Of a stretch of 64,000 nucleotides of DNA, positions 20,931 to 32,450 are shown piece by piece. How positions within the stretch are numbered: the first letter of the stretch is position 1; each line of letters opens with the position of its first letter. The notes below the pieces were generated by a model, which worked only from the letters and a program-made list of their open reading frames with translations, was not told the DNA's origin and did not search any database. The DNA is from Amorphophallus konjac. Its lineage: Eukaryota > Streptophyta > Magnoliopsida > Alismatales > Araceae. Made by a program: the position numbers and the translations under genes. The stretch covers positions 1 through 64,000 of the forward strand of contig JAHNEJ010003466.1 of assembly GCA_022559845.1 (NCBI GenBank). The letters run 5' to 3'.

Positions 20931-23900
20931 ATGGCTTCCGGCTCTTCTTCCTCGGTATCTCGGGTCGCCGTGACATGGGGGAACGTCCATTCCCTTGATC
21001 GGGGGCTCCGACGTGTAGCCGTGGTGGCTGAGTCTTCGGACTCAGAAACCGACACCATCGACACCGGCCATTTGTTGATCCTCGACGGCAACCAATTCAG
21101 GTATGACCGAGGGGACGACATCAGACGGGACCACCCCAAAGACAAGCACCTGATGGCGTTCCTCGAGCGCTTCAACCTTGGTGGGAAGCGTGATTTAATT
21201 CTGGTCCGCAGAGCTGAAGGAGCGCTATTGGCGGAGCGGGACAGCCTGACTGAGTCAGTCACCTATGGTATGCCCATGTACATCCCCGGGGAACCCAGGA
21301 AATGGGGGGTCGTGCTCGGAGTACAGGAATTATCCCCCGAGGCGGGGATGCTAACGAGAGCGCCGCAACACACACCAGCTCGCTGGAATGAAACCGCTGG
21401 CCGCGTTGATAGGGAGAAGCCCATATATGGTCTATTCCTCGCACCGCTCCATTGGGGATACCGGGACGAGCCTTTTCTTTTGGACTGCTTGGCGGTCCGG
21501 TTCAAACATCAAATTTCAGTGGGATGGTTTGGAGAGCTCAAAGCCACCGATGCTCACGCCTTCAGATCGGGAGCGGTTGAATTTACAGACTTCGTGCTGC
21601 GGCAATACGCCCCCATCTTGGTGCACGTCGGAATTTATCAGAGCGTATACGCTTCCCGGTATAGATACCCGATCTCCCGAGGCCTATGTTGCGGGATGAT
21701 TGAAGTCTTCTACCCAGAGTACAATACTTTCTACACTGCAGAAGGTGAAACTTCATTGGATTTATGGAGCCTTTCTCAGCTGAGCGGCCTGCCGATAGAT
21801 GGAGAGCCGTATGAAGAAGTTTGCTTCGCAGACTAGCTGAAGGACCAGACGGATGGTGAAGGCAACTACTTCACGGGCTTCGCCTATCGTTATTTGATGA
21901 AGGCGTATCGCACCCTGCTGCGCCTGACACTTGACTCGCGGGAAGCGCGAAAGCCCGGTGAGAAGAGGCGGGTGCGGATGGGCACGTGGCTTCAATATTT
22001 CTTTGGTGGGGAGCAGCATTACGAGGACTTCCCCACAGTGGTTCCGACAGCGGTGGCGCGGAAGAAGAGGGCTCGGCGCCAAGCAACATATTCTGCTGTC
22101 TCAGGGAGAGGGCGGCAGGCAAGCCCGAATCCCACGGGAGTTGACGCAGTTACACACTGTGCTGCGTACTTGACATATTGGCTTTGTTCATTCGCCCTTT
22201 TCCAAGGAGATGAGACGGTGATCAGGCCGGAGGCGATTTACCCTGCCTGTTTGATGGCTTGGGGGACGAAGCTGTCCCTGTGCCCTGTGGCTTTATGCCT
22301 TATATACAAAATGTTGGGGGATTTGCACAAGTCGCGCATCCCCAGGAATTCGCGGACAGTTGGTCCCCTCCACTTTTTTAATGCCTGGGTCTGCACCCTA
22401 TTTCCGGAAGCAGCTCCCCGGTCAATGCAGTCAGATCGTCCTTTGCCGCGGATGATCGAATTTGCCAGTGCTGAACCGTCTTCACTAGCGGACCAGCTTT
22501 TCGCCATTCGGGGGAAGTTGACGACAGTCCCAACAGATTCCCCTGGCGTTCTGCATTTCTGGAGCTTGGCTGCCAGCTCCAGCCCTCTTGTCAACAGGAT
22601 GCGGCAATGCCGATTATTTGAGACAGAGGAATTTATTCATCAGCTGACCGGGTCGAAGAGTACAAGGCCAATCTTGGAGCCGGAACTGGTGGAATGGGCG
22701 TTGTCTATTCGCCCCAGTGTTCTAGTCTTTAGGAAAAGCGGCTTGCTGTGGCTGGAGCCGTATTATCCTTTCCGTTTCAGCCGGAATTTTGGGTATGACC
22801 AGCAAATTCCTTCTTCTTCAGCCCGGTTCAATCTGCCGAATAGACACCGGGCTGGTTAGACGGCTACTAATGAAGCCCGTGGATGGTGGGACTACTTCCA
22901 TCGCCGAGAGGATGTATCCTTCAGGGTGCCAGCCCCGGCTCGCCTGCCCCGAGTGACTCCAGACTTCATCAAGTGGTGGAATGCACGAACGGGCTTTTAT
23001 CGGAATTTCCGGAAGGATTGCTGGCATGCTGCCGAACGCCGTTTTTTAGACTCCCAGCGGGAGCCCATTCTGGATGTTGATCCAGCCTACTTGAAGAGGC
23101 TGAAATCTTGGTCCAATACTGAGGTGGCGGCATATGTAGAAGCCAGGAAAGCTGCGAAGGGCAAGTCGTCCCGAGCCGACCCGAAGATGCCAGAGATCCA
23201 GAGGGATGATTATATTAAGACTCTCTGGGGGCTGTGCCGGGTTAGCAGTGAGAGGGTTGCTCTCCAGATGATCCCCCTTCCGGTGGAAGAACCTCTTCCT
23301 AGTATGGCGAGCTGGCGCCCGGAAGTCGACCATTTTCATCCTTATCGGACCTTCATCGGGAGGGAAAACAGGCGGGCTGACTTGTATACCAACACCCCCT
23401 GGGTATTCGCCCTACTTCATTCTCATGGGCTTTCAGTTGCCAGTCCGTTAGAAGCCATTCGGAGCCATCAGCTTCTAATATCCTTCAAGTATGTCGACGG
23501 CTGAGGATTCGACCACTTGGGCTTATATCATCACTTGTCCTCCTGCGGCCATGAAGATTTGGCCCAACTGACGGAGAAAAGTGAAACAATTGGTGATGTA
23601 TGCTGGCTGATCCGCGAGGCGGCTTCCCGGGACAAGGCGCCAGTATTGCTTTACTGGCCACTCAGTCCTCGATATACGGGGATGCCAGGTAATGCTTGTT
23701 TTCTTCTTCAGCCCTGGAGCTGCTTCTCCTATATTCAGTGTGCATCTTCTTACTCATGTGTTTTTGCAGCTCGCCTTTCTATGGAAGCGACTCAACACTG
23801 TAGGGAGCTGATATCTAAGGCGGAGAAGCCTTCTTATTTTAACGTTCCAGAGCCGGCCCCCACCACGACGCCATTACCCCCTGGGGACTCGCGGAAGCGG

Positions 23901-26052
23901 ACCAGGTCTCAGGTCAGGGAGGCCATCACCAGGGCTAAGAAAGCCAAGAGGGCAGACTCCCGTGCTACTCGGGCACGTCGGAGGAAGGCCGCTGAGGAAG
24001 AGTCCACGGCTCCCCTTCCTCGGGTTCCGTCATTTTCTGAATTTGAGGCCGCCCGGACACAAGGGCCTGAGGGCGAAGGTGATTTCTTATTCTTGCATGG
24101 CTTGTTTATTTATTTCCTCCGCCCTGGCTGATCATCTTTCCTTTTAGCAGCTGCTGGCACTACCTCCGCCGTTGTTGGGTTGGAGGCGGCAACCGGAGCT
24201 GCTGCTGGAGAGAGAGAGGGGGAAGTCCCCTTGACCTCTGTTGAGGGCGACTTGCCTTCACCGACACCTCATCGAGAAACAGAAGGTAATTTGCAGCTCG
24301 CCCGTGGAGCTAAGTGACATGTTGTAATTTCAGTCAAGTCCTGATTGTTTATTGTCCTTTGACTCCAGTCGACATTCGGCCCACACTGCTCCCTGAGGTT
24401 GGTGCCTCGACAGGGGTTGTCATCGGAGAGCAAGGGCTTCCAAGGGACCAGCCCCTGGATACTCTGCCGATAGATGTTCCCGAGATGGCGATCGCCGAGG
24501 AGGTTCTGGATAGAGGGCCTCCTCTCAGCGGCACGGTTTATGCTCAGGTCCTGGAGTTCAGAGAACAAGCAGAAGAGTCATCCTCTTCTGAATAGGTTGA
24601 TTACGGCGGCGGCTCCGGCGATGATGAGGGGTTCCCGATGGCGGACACCGAGGCTGAGGACGCCGGGGCTTCATCAGCTTATGAGAGCGACCTGCCAACG
24701 TTTAGCCCTCCGAGGCTATTGGGAGCCGAGCACGGGCCATCATACCCGGCTACAGGAGAGGGGCATGAATCTTCAGAGGCCACCTTGGGAGGCCTAAATA
24801 TAGTGCCGGTTGAGGTAGGAAGTATTCTGATCCCTACTTGCAGCACTTCTTTTAATTTTCAAGCCAGCTGGCTGATGTATATATATATGGAATGCAGGCT
24901 GAGGTGGTACCGCCGGCTATAATGATCCGCGTACCCCTTCCAGATGTGGATATGGGTCAGTCGGCCTTCCCACCAGTTGTGAGGCCTATTGCCCTGCGGC
25001 TTCCACGGACCTATGCTGCTGCAGCGGCCTCGGAGGAGCTAGGTGTGATTGCCGAGGTCAGCGGCCCGCCCGACGTTGCAGGGACTCAGGTCCTGGTTGC
25101 TGGTGACTAGTCATTGCTGAAGCCGAGCGACCCCCCGAAAATAGAGGCAGGGGAAATTATTGCGGGCGAGGCCGATATCATTAAAGCTCTGTCGATCATA
25201 GAGGGCTCTCCTGCCTCAGCGGCCGATGAGACTGCTCAGAAAGAACAAGCGCCTTCCGTCACCGACACGGTTGTTGTAGCCTCACCGCAACGGGCGGGCA
25301 AGGAAGTTGCCATCATGGAGGTTCCTTCAGTTGATGTAGCCGCAATAGTCGGGCCGGATGTGGGCGTCGTACAGACTATGCCGTCGACGTCCCTCGGGGT
25401 AGCTGACGATATTTGGGCCGAGGTAGATAGCAGGGTAGACTTTCAGCTCCCCGAGACTTCGCCACTGGGCCTACAATTTTCTGGAGACATGGTGTGGCAG
25501 TCTCTGGATAATCTCCAGCGGGCCATGCTAGCTTCTCCGGACCTGACTTATCTGTAGCTGAGAAGTTTGATAGATCATCTCTCCCGATCGCTTTTGGCAT
25601 TCGGCTGCCCAATGGATGATTGGACCCCGCGAGTTGTGATGTTGTTAAAACATGCCAACAGGCGGGAGTTCCTCAGTCGAGAGGTTTCTGATCAGCTGAC
25701 TGCCGCGAAGCTGGAGAAGGCAGATTGTCGTACTGCCGTTAGTTCATTGAGGATGACCGTGGGACAGCTGAGAAATGTTGCCAGCAATATCTCGGAATGT
25801 CGGATGCTCCTCACGGCACGGATGGACGAGTTGCGCTCGGAACTTGCTAAGGTCGAAGCCGAGCTGCAGGAAGGCGAGCGCCTAGAGGTCCAGACAACGG
25901 AAGAGGCTGACCTGGCTGAGGGACAGCTTGCCTCACTAGACGAGAGGTTATTTCAGCTGACAGCCACCGAGACCCGTTTGCAAGAGTTGACACGATATCC
26001 TTCGCTGGGCCTTTTAGACTTGGCAGACATCTTCCGGCCCCCTTTGCCGTGA
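20931..26052 (+). pseudogene. Element A antisense gene: PMD-like protein, five exons
   Basis: Five exons keep one reading frame across all junctions: 20931-23688, 23770-24078, 24148-24285, 24369-24814 and 24898-26052, about 1,600 codons, all with GT-AG introns and consistent phases. Exon 1 holds the mobile-domain-like core: LVHVGIYQSVYASRYRYPIS, then EYNTFYTAEGETSLDLWSLS and LSGLPIDGEPYEE (the TNTFHTxxGE/LPI pattern of retrotransposon-borne PMD proteins). A second conserved region contains FIKWWNARTGFYRNF. Exon 2 is basic (RKRTRSQVREAITRAKKAKR, a likely nuclear signal). The last exon ends in a coiled coil (about 25660-25990). Six in-frame stops (21834, 22857, 23502, 24593, 25108, 25555; five TAG, one TGA) inactivate it with no frameshift. 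Convergent to pol; function unknown. Confidence 0.8.
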
Positions 26053-26489
26053 CCTTGCTTTTTTTCTCTTGTATTGCTCCTTTTGTCTTCGGAGCTCATG
26101 TACCCCCGGGGGATGCCCCGGGTAAAAAAAAAATGTGTTCCACCCATTCTCATCAAATGGAAATATTTCTTTTTATTGCCGTCAATCGCGACTTCTTTTC
26201 TTTCCTTTGTTCTGGATGGTCACCCGAACCCAAGGATACTTGCTGATGGCGCAGGAGAGCGCCCACGCCTTCAAGGAAGGGGTGAGGTGTTCGCTCCACC
26301 GCGGTATAGCCGTTCCCGGAACGGGTCTTTGCTAATGTGGGACATAGGCAGCATAGGCAGATGCCCCTAGCGAACCTTGCCGATGACGATGAGAGGTGTG
26401 TTATGACCCTTGACACGGGTCAAATGTCGATGCCACGATGTTTTGTTGGTCAGCGAGGGCGGAGGGCCAAGGTTAGAGAGTAGTCGACC
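26053..26489. other. Spacer between the antisense gene and the first tandem array
   Basis: About 440 bp with no supported gene. It includes the probable 3' end of the antisense transcript, though no AATAAA is seen. Confidence 0.4.
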
Positions 26490-27537
26490 GATCTTGTCGA
26501 TGGTGACAAGGGTCGAAAAGGGGTAGACGGTCTTACCGATGGTGACAAAAACCGGACAGGTAGTGACCGATCTTGCCGATGGTGACAAGGGTCGAAAGGG
26601 GATAGACGGTCTTGCCGATGATGACAAGCACCGGATAGGTAGCGACCGATCTTGCCGATGATGACAAGGGTCGAAAGGGTAGACGGTATTGCCGATGGTG
26701 ACAAAAACTGGATAGGTAGCGACCGATCTTGCCGATGGTGACAAAGGTCGAAAAGGGTAGATGGTCTTGCCGATGGTGACAAAAACCGGGTAGGTAGCGA
26801 CCAATCTTGCCGATGGTGACAAGGGTCGAAAGGTAGACGGTATTGCCGATGGTGACAAAAACCGGGTAGGTAGCGACCGATCTTGCCGATGGTGACAAGG
26901 GTCGAAAAGGGTAGACGGTATTGCCGATGGTGACAAAAACCGGGTAGGTAGCGACCGATCTTGTCGATGGTGACAAGGGTCGAAAGGTAGACGGTATTGC
27001 CGATGGTGACAAAAACCGGATGGGGGTAGCGACCGATCTTGCCGATGGTGACAAGGGTCGAAAAGGTAGACGGTATTGCCGATGGTGATAAAAATCGGAT
27101 AGGTAGCGACCGATCTTGCCGATGGTGACAAGGGTCGAAAGGTAGACGGTATTACCGATGGTGACAAAAACCGGATGGGGGTAGCGACCGATCTTGCCGA
27201 TGATGACAAGGGTCGAAAAGGTAGACGGTATTGCCGATGGTGACAAAAACCGGACAGGTAGCGACCGATCTTGCTGATGGTGACAAGGGTCGAAAGGTAG
27301 ACGGTATTACCGATGGTGACAAAAACCGGATGGGGGTAGCGACCGATCTTGCCGATGATGACAAGGGTCGAAAAGGTAGACGGTATTACCGATGGTGACA
27401 AAAATCGGATAGGTAGCGACCGATCTTGCCGATGGTGACAAGGGTCGAAAGGTATACGGTATTACCGATGGTGACAAAAATCGGATAAGGGTAGCGGCCG
27501 ATCTTGCCGATGGTGACAAGGGCCGAAAGGGTATAGA
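26490..27537. repeat. Tandem repeat array 1, ~75-80 bp units
   Basis: Roughly 13 units of GACCGATCTTGCCGATGGTG, ACAAGGGTCGAAA, GTAGACGGTATTGCCGATGG and TGACAAAAACCGG. Successive starts at 26564, 26644, 26721, 26799, 26874, 26952 and 27031 give 75-80 bp spacing. Each unit is itself two related ~38-bp halves sharing CCGATGGTGACAA. Long minus-strand open frames through it reflect the repeat. Confidence 0.92.
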
Positions 27538-27689
27538 CACTGGACATGTATAAGTGGGATATCGGATGAAGACTCCGCCTTGACCTCGGAAATGGCCTTT
27601 GGACGACGGATGGTTCATCACTATTCATCATTCATCATTTTTTTATTTTATATATATATATATATTTAATTATTTTTTTATTCACATTA

Positions 27690-27915
27690 CTGACCTAAGC
27701 GCCCTCTCGGGTTTTCGCCGAAGCCAGCCCCCTCTTGCTTTTGCCCACGCGCCCTTTCGGGTTTTCACGCGGCGGGGTACCCGATTTTACCTGTGACGCC
27801 CTTTCGGGTTTTCGCCGCAGCTGGGCTATAGCCATTTTTGCACTTGTCCCGATGTGGGAGCGAGTCTGGCGGGGTATCTCTATTTTTAACCCCATTTTCT
27901 TTTCCTTTTTCTTTT
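27690..27915. repeat. Duplicated ~220-bp block, copy 1 (CGCCCTTTCGGGTTTTC motifs)
   Basis: Contains three CGCCCT(T/C)TCGGGTTTTCGC motifs, each with a small inverted repeat. It is nearly identical to 28716-28940. The two copies bracket array 2. Confidence 0.9.
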
Positions 27916-28059
27916 TTTTGTTTTTGAATTCGAGATTCAGAAGAACTGGATCGCGGGAACGCCGACTGTCCTTGTCGATGAGGACAAGGGTTGGTCTTAG
28001 GTTTACTTCGTCGACACTGGTTAAATGTCGAAGCAAGGAAGTGGTTTATTAACAAGGAT

Positions 28060-28630
28060 GTAGGATCCAAGTTCAAGAGTAGAGATCGACCGATCTCGCC
28101 GATGATGGCGAGAGTCGAAAAGGGTTTATTCGTCGGTGTATGTTACTGCCGAAACAAGGATGGGGTTTGTCAACAGGGACGTAAGGTCCAAGTTGAGGGT
28201 AGAGATCGACCGATCTCGTCGATGATGACGAGGGTCGAAGAGGGGTTTGTTCATCGACATGGGTCACATGCCGAAGCAAAAAAATGAGGTTATTAACAAG
28301 GACGTAAGGTCCAAGTCATGGGTAGAGATCGACCGATCTCGCCGATGATGACGAGGGTCGAAAAGGGTTTGTTCATCGACATGGGTCACATGCCGAAGCA
28401 AAAAAAGAAAAATGAGGTTATTAACAAGGACGTAAGGTCCAAGTCATGGGTAGAGATCGACCGATCTCGCCGATGATGACGAGGGTCGAAAAGGGTTTGT
28501 TCATCGACATGGGTCACATGCCGAAGCGAAGATGAAGTTGTCAACAGGGACGTAAGGTCCGAGTTGGGGGTAGAGATCAACCGATCTCGTTGATGATGAC
28601 GAGGGTCGAAAAGGGTTTGTTAAAGTATTC
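28060..28630. repeat. Tandem repeat array 2, ~110-125 bp units
   Basis: About five units containing GTAGAGATCGACCGATCTCG, CCGATGATGACGAGGGTCGA, GTTTGTTCATCGACATGGGT and AACAAGGACGTAAGGTCC. The CCGAT-GATGACGAGGGTCGAAA core is related to array 1, suggesting a common origin. Confidence 0.9.
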
Positions 28631-28715
28631 CCGGTGGGACTTTGATGATTGTCCCTTTCGGGGTTTATAGGGAGGAGAATAGGAGAGGCATTTGGGAAAT
28701 TACCACTTTACCGAC

Positions 28716-28940
28716 TCAGGCGCCCTTTCGGGTTTTCGCCGAAGCCAGCCCCCTCTTGCTTTTGCCCACGCGCCCTTTCGGGTTTTCACGCGGCGGGGTA
28801 CCCGATTTTGCCTGCGACGCCCTTTCGGGTTTTCGCCATAGCCGGGTTATAGCCATTTTTACACTTGTCCCGATGTGGGAGCAAGTCTGGCGGGGTATCT
28901 CTATTTTTAACCCCATTTTTGTTATATATATTTTTTTGAC
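28716..28940. repeat. Duplicated ~220-bp block, copy 2
   Basis: Direct copy of 27690-27915 with few differences (for example TTTGCCTGCGACG for TTTACCTGTGACG), ending in the same CTATTTTTAACCCCATTTT. Confidence 0.9.
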
Positions 28941-28969
28941 ATCTTTTTTTTTATATTTGGAATGCGATC

Positions 28970-29905
28970 CGAGAGAGGGTAGCTTGATCAGGGCGAAATG
29001 CCGCTAGCCAAGGAGAGGTAGCTTGATTAGGATGGAAAGCCGTCTGATCAAGGAGGAATAGCTTGATTAGGGCGGAATGCCGCTAACCAAGGAAAGTAGC
29101 TTGGTTAGGGCGGAGTGCCGCTAACCAAGGAGAATGTAGCTCGGCTAGGGCGGAGTGCCACTAGACCAATGAAAAGTAGCTTGATTAGGGCGGAACGCCA
29201 CTAACCAAGGAGAAGTAGCTCGATTAGGGCGGAGTGCCACTAAACCAAGAAGAAGGTAGCTCGATTAGGGCGGAATGCCGCTAACCAAGGGGAAGGGTAG
29301 CTCGGTTAGGGCGGAGTGCCGCTAACCAAGGGGAAGGTAGCTCGGTTAGGGCGGAGTGCCGCTAACCAAGGGGAAGGTAGCTCGGTTAGGGCGGAGTGCC
29401 GCTAATCAAGGAAGAGTAGCTCGGTTAGGGCGGAGTGCCACTGAACCAAGGAAAAGTAGCTTGGTTAAGGCAGAGTGCCACTGAACCAAGGAAAAGTAGC
29501 TCGGTTAAGGCGGAGTGCCACTGAACCAAGGGAAAGTAGCTTGGTTAGGGCGGAGTGCCACTAAACCAAGGAAAAGGTGGCTCGATTAGGGCGGAGTGCC
29601 ACTATACCAAGGAGAGGGTAGCTCAGTTAGGACGGAGTGCCACTAATCAAGGAGAAGGTAGCTCGGTTAGGGCGGAGTGCCACTATACCAAGGAAAGGGG
29701 TAGCTTGGTTAGGGCAGAATGTCGCTAACCAAGGAGAAGTAGCTCGGTTAGGGCGGAATGCCACTAGACCAAGGAAGAGTAGCTCGGTTAGGGCGGAATG
29801 CCACTAACCAAGGAAGAGTAGCTTGGTTAGGGCGGAATGCCGCTAACCAAGGAAAGGGTGGCTCGATTAGGGCGGAATGCCGCTAACCAAGGAAAGGGTT
29901 TGTTC
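28970..29905. repeat. Tandem repeat array 3, ~40-46 bp units
   Basis: About 22 units of GTAGCTCGGTTAGGGCGGAG, TGCCGCTAACCAAGGAGA. Each has inverted arms (CGGTTAG / CTAACC). The array ends about 25 bp from the pol stop at 29931. Confidence 0.92.
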
Positions 29906-29930
29906 CGACCGATCACTCGGGGTGTGTCGG

Positions 29931-32375
29931 CTACGCCGCATGATACAGCTTAATGTGTTTTCCGTTGAGGGGAGAGAACTGGATGACTCCTTTGTGGTCT
30001 ACAAGGACATAGGCACCCCCTTCATATACTCGGCGGACGATATACGGTCCGACCCAGTTTTCGACCAGCTTCCCTCTGGGGTTAGAGGCCATCACTTCTC
30101 TTCTTTTGACCATCACCAGGTCTCCTTTCTTGAACTCTCGGCCCTTGACTAACTTGTCAAAAGTACGGGCCATACGAGCTTGGTAGAGTTGGATGTTTTG
30201 TTGCGCCTGGAGGCATTTTCCTTCGAGCTCAGCGAGCTCTTCCAGTCTTCTTTCGACATTGGTCTGCTCACCACTGACTAATCCGTGCTGGATGGCAACT
30301 CGCAATGAAGGAACTTCGAGTTCAATCGGCACTACAGCTTCCGACCCGTAGACAAGGGAGAAGGGTGAACAGCCGGTTGGGGTCTTGTAGATAGTACGAT
30401 AAGCCCAAAGCGCTTCGTACATCCTTTCTTCCCAATCCTTTTTGTTAGACTTGACAGTCTTCGCCAATAGTGTGCACAACGTCTTGTTAAAGGCCTCTGC
30501 TAGTCCATTGGCTTGAGGGTTATAGGGGGAGGATGTCCTCCAGTCAATTTTGTATTTATCGGCCAGCCGATAAACCTTCTGGTTCCTGAAATGGCTGCCG
30601 TTATCAGAGATGATTCGGCTGGGGATCCCAAACCGAAATATTACATTCTGCCGGAAGAATCTTGCAACTAGTTCTCCCGTCACATCTCTTAGTACTATTG
30701 CTTCTGCCCATCTGGAGAAGTAGTCTGTAGCTGCTAAGATGTATCTGCACCCTGATGAAGATGCCGGCAGTGGCCCTACCACGTCCGTGCCCCACTGAGC
30801 GAACGGCCAACTTGGTAGAGTGGGATGCAGTGGCACTGGGGGTCTCCTCGCCACATGAGCATGTTCTTGACATTTCTGACAAGCCTTGGCAAACTTGCAG
30901 CAATCATTAAATATAGTGGGCCAATAATAACCTAATTTCTTTATCTCTATTTTCATCTTCGGACTAGCCTGGTGTGCCCCAGCCGATCCTGCATGAACTT
31001 CTTGCATCACCTGTCCCGCTTCTGCTGAAGACAAGCAACGGAGTAGGACTTTCCTTCGGGCATCTGCCATAATTCGGAACAAGGTCCCGCTTCTCATCTC
31101 ATAAGAATCCTTGATCCTCAGGAGCTTCATTCTTTGTTCCTTTTCTTTTGGAAGTTGATGGTGTTGAAACCAGCGTAGGAGATGCTCTCGCCAATCGGGT
31201 TGTTGAACCCCTTCGACGACTGCTACTTCCATCTCATGTTCGTCGGCCAGAACCTCTGTTACGCTGGGGACCTGTCGGCGGTTGATCACTGTTATATTCA
31301 GGCTTGTGTCTGGCGGGACCGCCAATGAACTGGCCAGCTTGGCGAGGGCGTCTGCCTGAGCATTCCGGCCTCGATTGATGTGCTTAATGCTGATGAAGTA
31401 AAATTTTGACATCAGGCGAGTTGCCAATTGGTGATAGGGGAGGAGCTCTTGCTTTCGCACCTCGAACTCTCCTTCCAGCTGTTTTATAACTAGCATGGAG
31501 TCTCCGAATGCTTCCAGCATCTGAATTCCCATGGACAGAGCGATCTGCAACCCGATTATCAGGGCTTCATATTCTGCTTCATTGTTTGTGCATTGTTTGT
31601 TTATGGAGCAGGATGTATGCACCACTTCTCCTTCTGGGGACTTCAAGACTATGCCCGCCCCTGCTCTGACCCTGGATGATCCGGTGACAGAGGTGTCCAT
31701 TCTGGAAGCGCCATCAAAGTATAGCTGCCATAAGGAAGGCTGTACTTGGGCGGCTTCTAGGGTTTCATCCTCGGGAAGTTCCGGTTCCCACGGACTTTCC
31801 CCGGGCACTGGGTGCTCAGCGAAGAAGTCTGCAATAGCTTGACCTTTGACGGCCTTGCGCGGTACGTAGGAGACGTCAAACTCCATGAGGATTACCGCCC
31901 ATTTGCCTAGGCGGCCTTTGAGTGCCGGCTGGGACATGATATATTTCAGGGGATCCTCCTTGGACACCAAGCTGATTTCATGCGACAACATATAATGCCG
32001 GAGCTTTTTGACTGCGAAGACTAGTGCCAGGCAGATCTTCTCAATATAAGTATATTTTTCTTCGGTTCTGACCAGTCTTCTACTGAGATAATAGAGGGAC
32101 TGCTCTTTTCCTTCTTCATTGTTCTGGGCTAGCATTGCCCCCAGGGAATTGTGTGTAGCTGCTATATACAGTATCAACGGCCGTCCTTTCACCGGTGCGC
32201 CCAATACTGGAGGAGTCTTCAGATAGTCTTTTAACTTGTCAAAGACTGTCTGGCAATCTTCATCCCAATAGAAGGGAACATCTTTCATCATCAACTTGTG
32301 AAAAGGCTGGCATCGCCCTGACAAATTGGAAATGAACCGCCGGATGTAAGCCAAGCGGCCTTGTAGTGACCTCAA
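29931..32375 (-). pseudogene. Element A RT tail, RNase H and integrase
   Basis: An 814-codon stretch in frame with the upstream pol, separated from it by one TGA at 32451-32453. It starts in the RT thumb (SLQGRLAYIRRFISNLSGRC) and RT-linked RNase H (YYLSRRLVRTEEKYTYIEK). A second, archaeal-type RNase H follows (YFDGAS at ~217, NNEAEYEAL, GDSMLVI, ADALAKLAS), then integrase: HHCC zinc region from ~460 (HAGSAGAHQ ... CQKCQ), catalytic Asp in GTDVVGP (~530), Asp in SDNGSHF (~590) and Glu in NGLAEAFNK (~625), then a GPYIVRRVYEGGAY C-terminal fold. All three catalytic residues are present and this stretch itself is unbroken. Confidence 0.92.
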
Positions 32376-32450
32376 CTCGGAGATGTTCCTTGGTGGAGGT
32401 AACTCCTGAATCGCCTTGATCTTTGCGGGGTCTATCTCGATCCCCCGATA

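Noticed and set aside
26367..27621. Long minus-strand open frames with repeated GRYLSGFCHHRQYRLPF-like peptides
   Set aside because: They follow the ~78-bp tandem array, appear in more than one frame, and have no start context or domain; absence of stops is a property of the repeat unit.
28970..29905. CRISPR-like array
   Set aside because: Units are contiguous tandem repeats with no unique spacers, in a plant retrotransposon.
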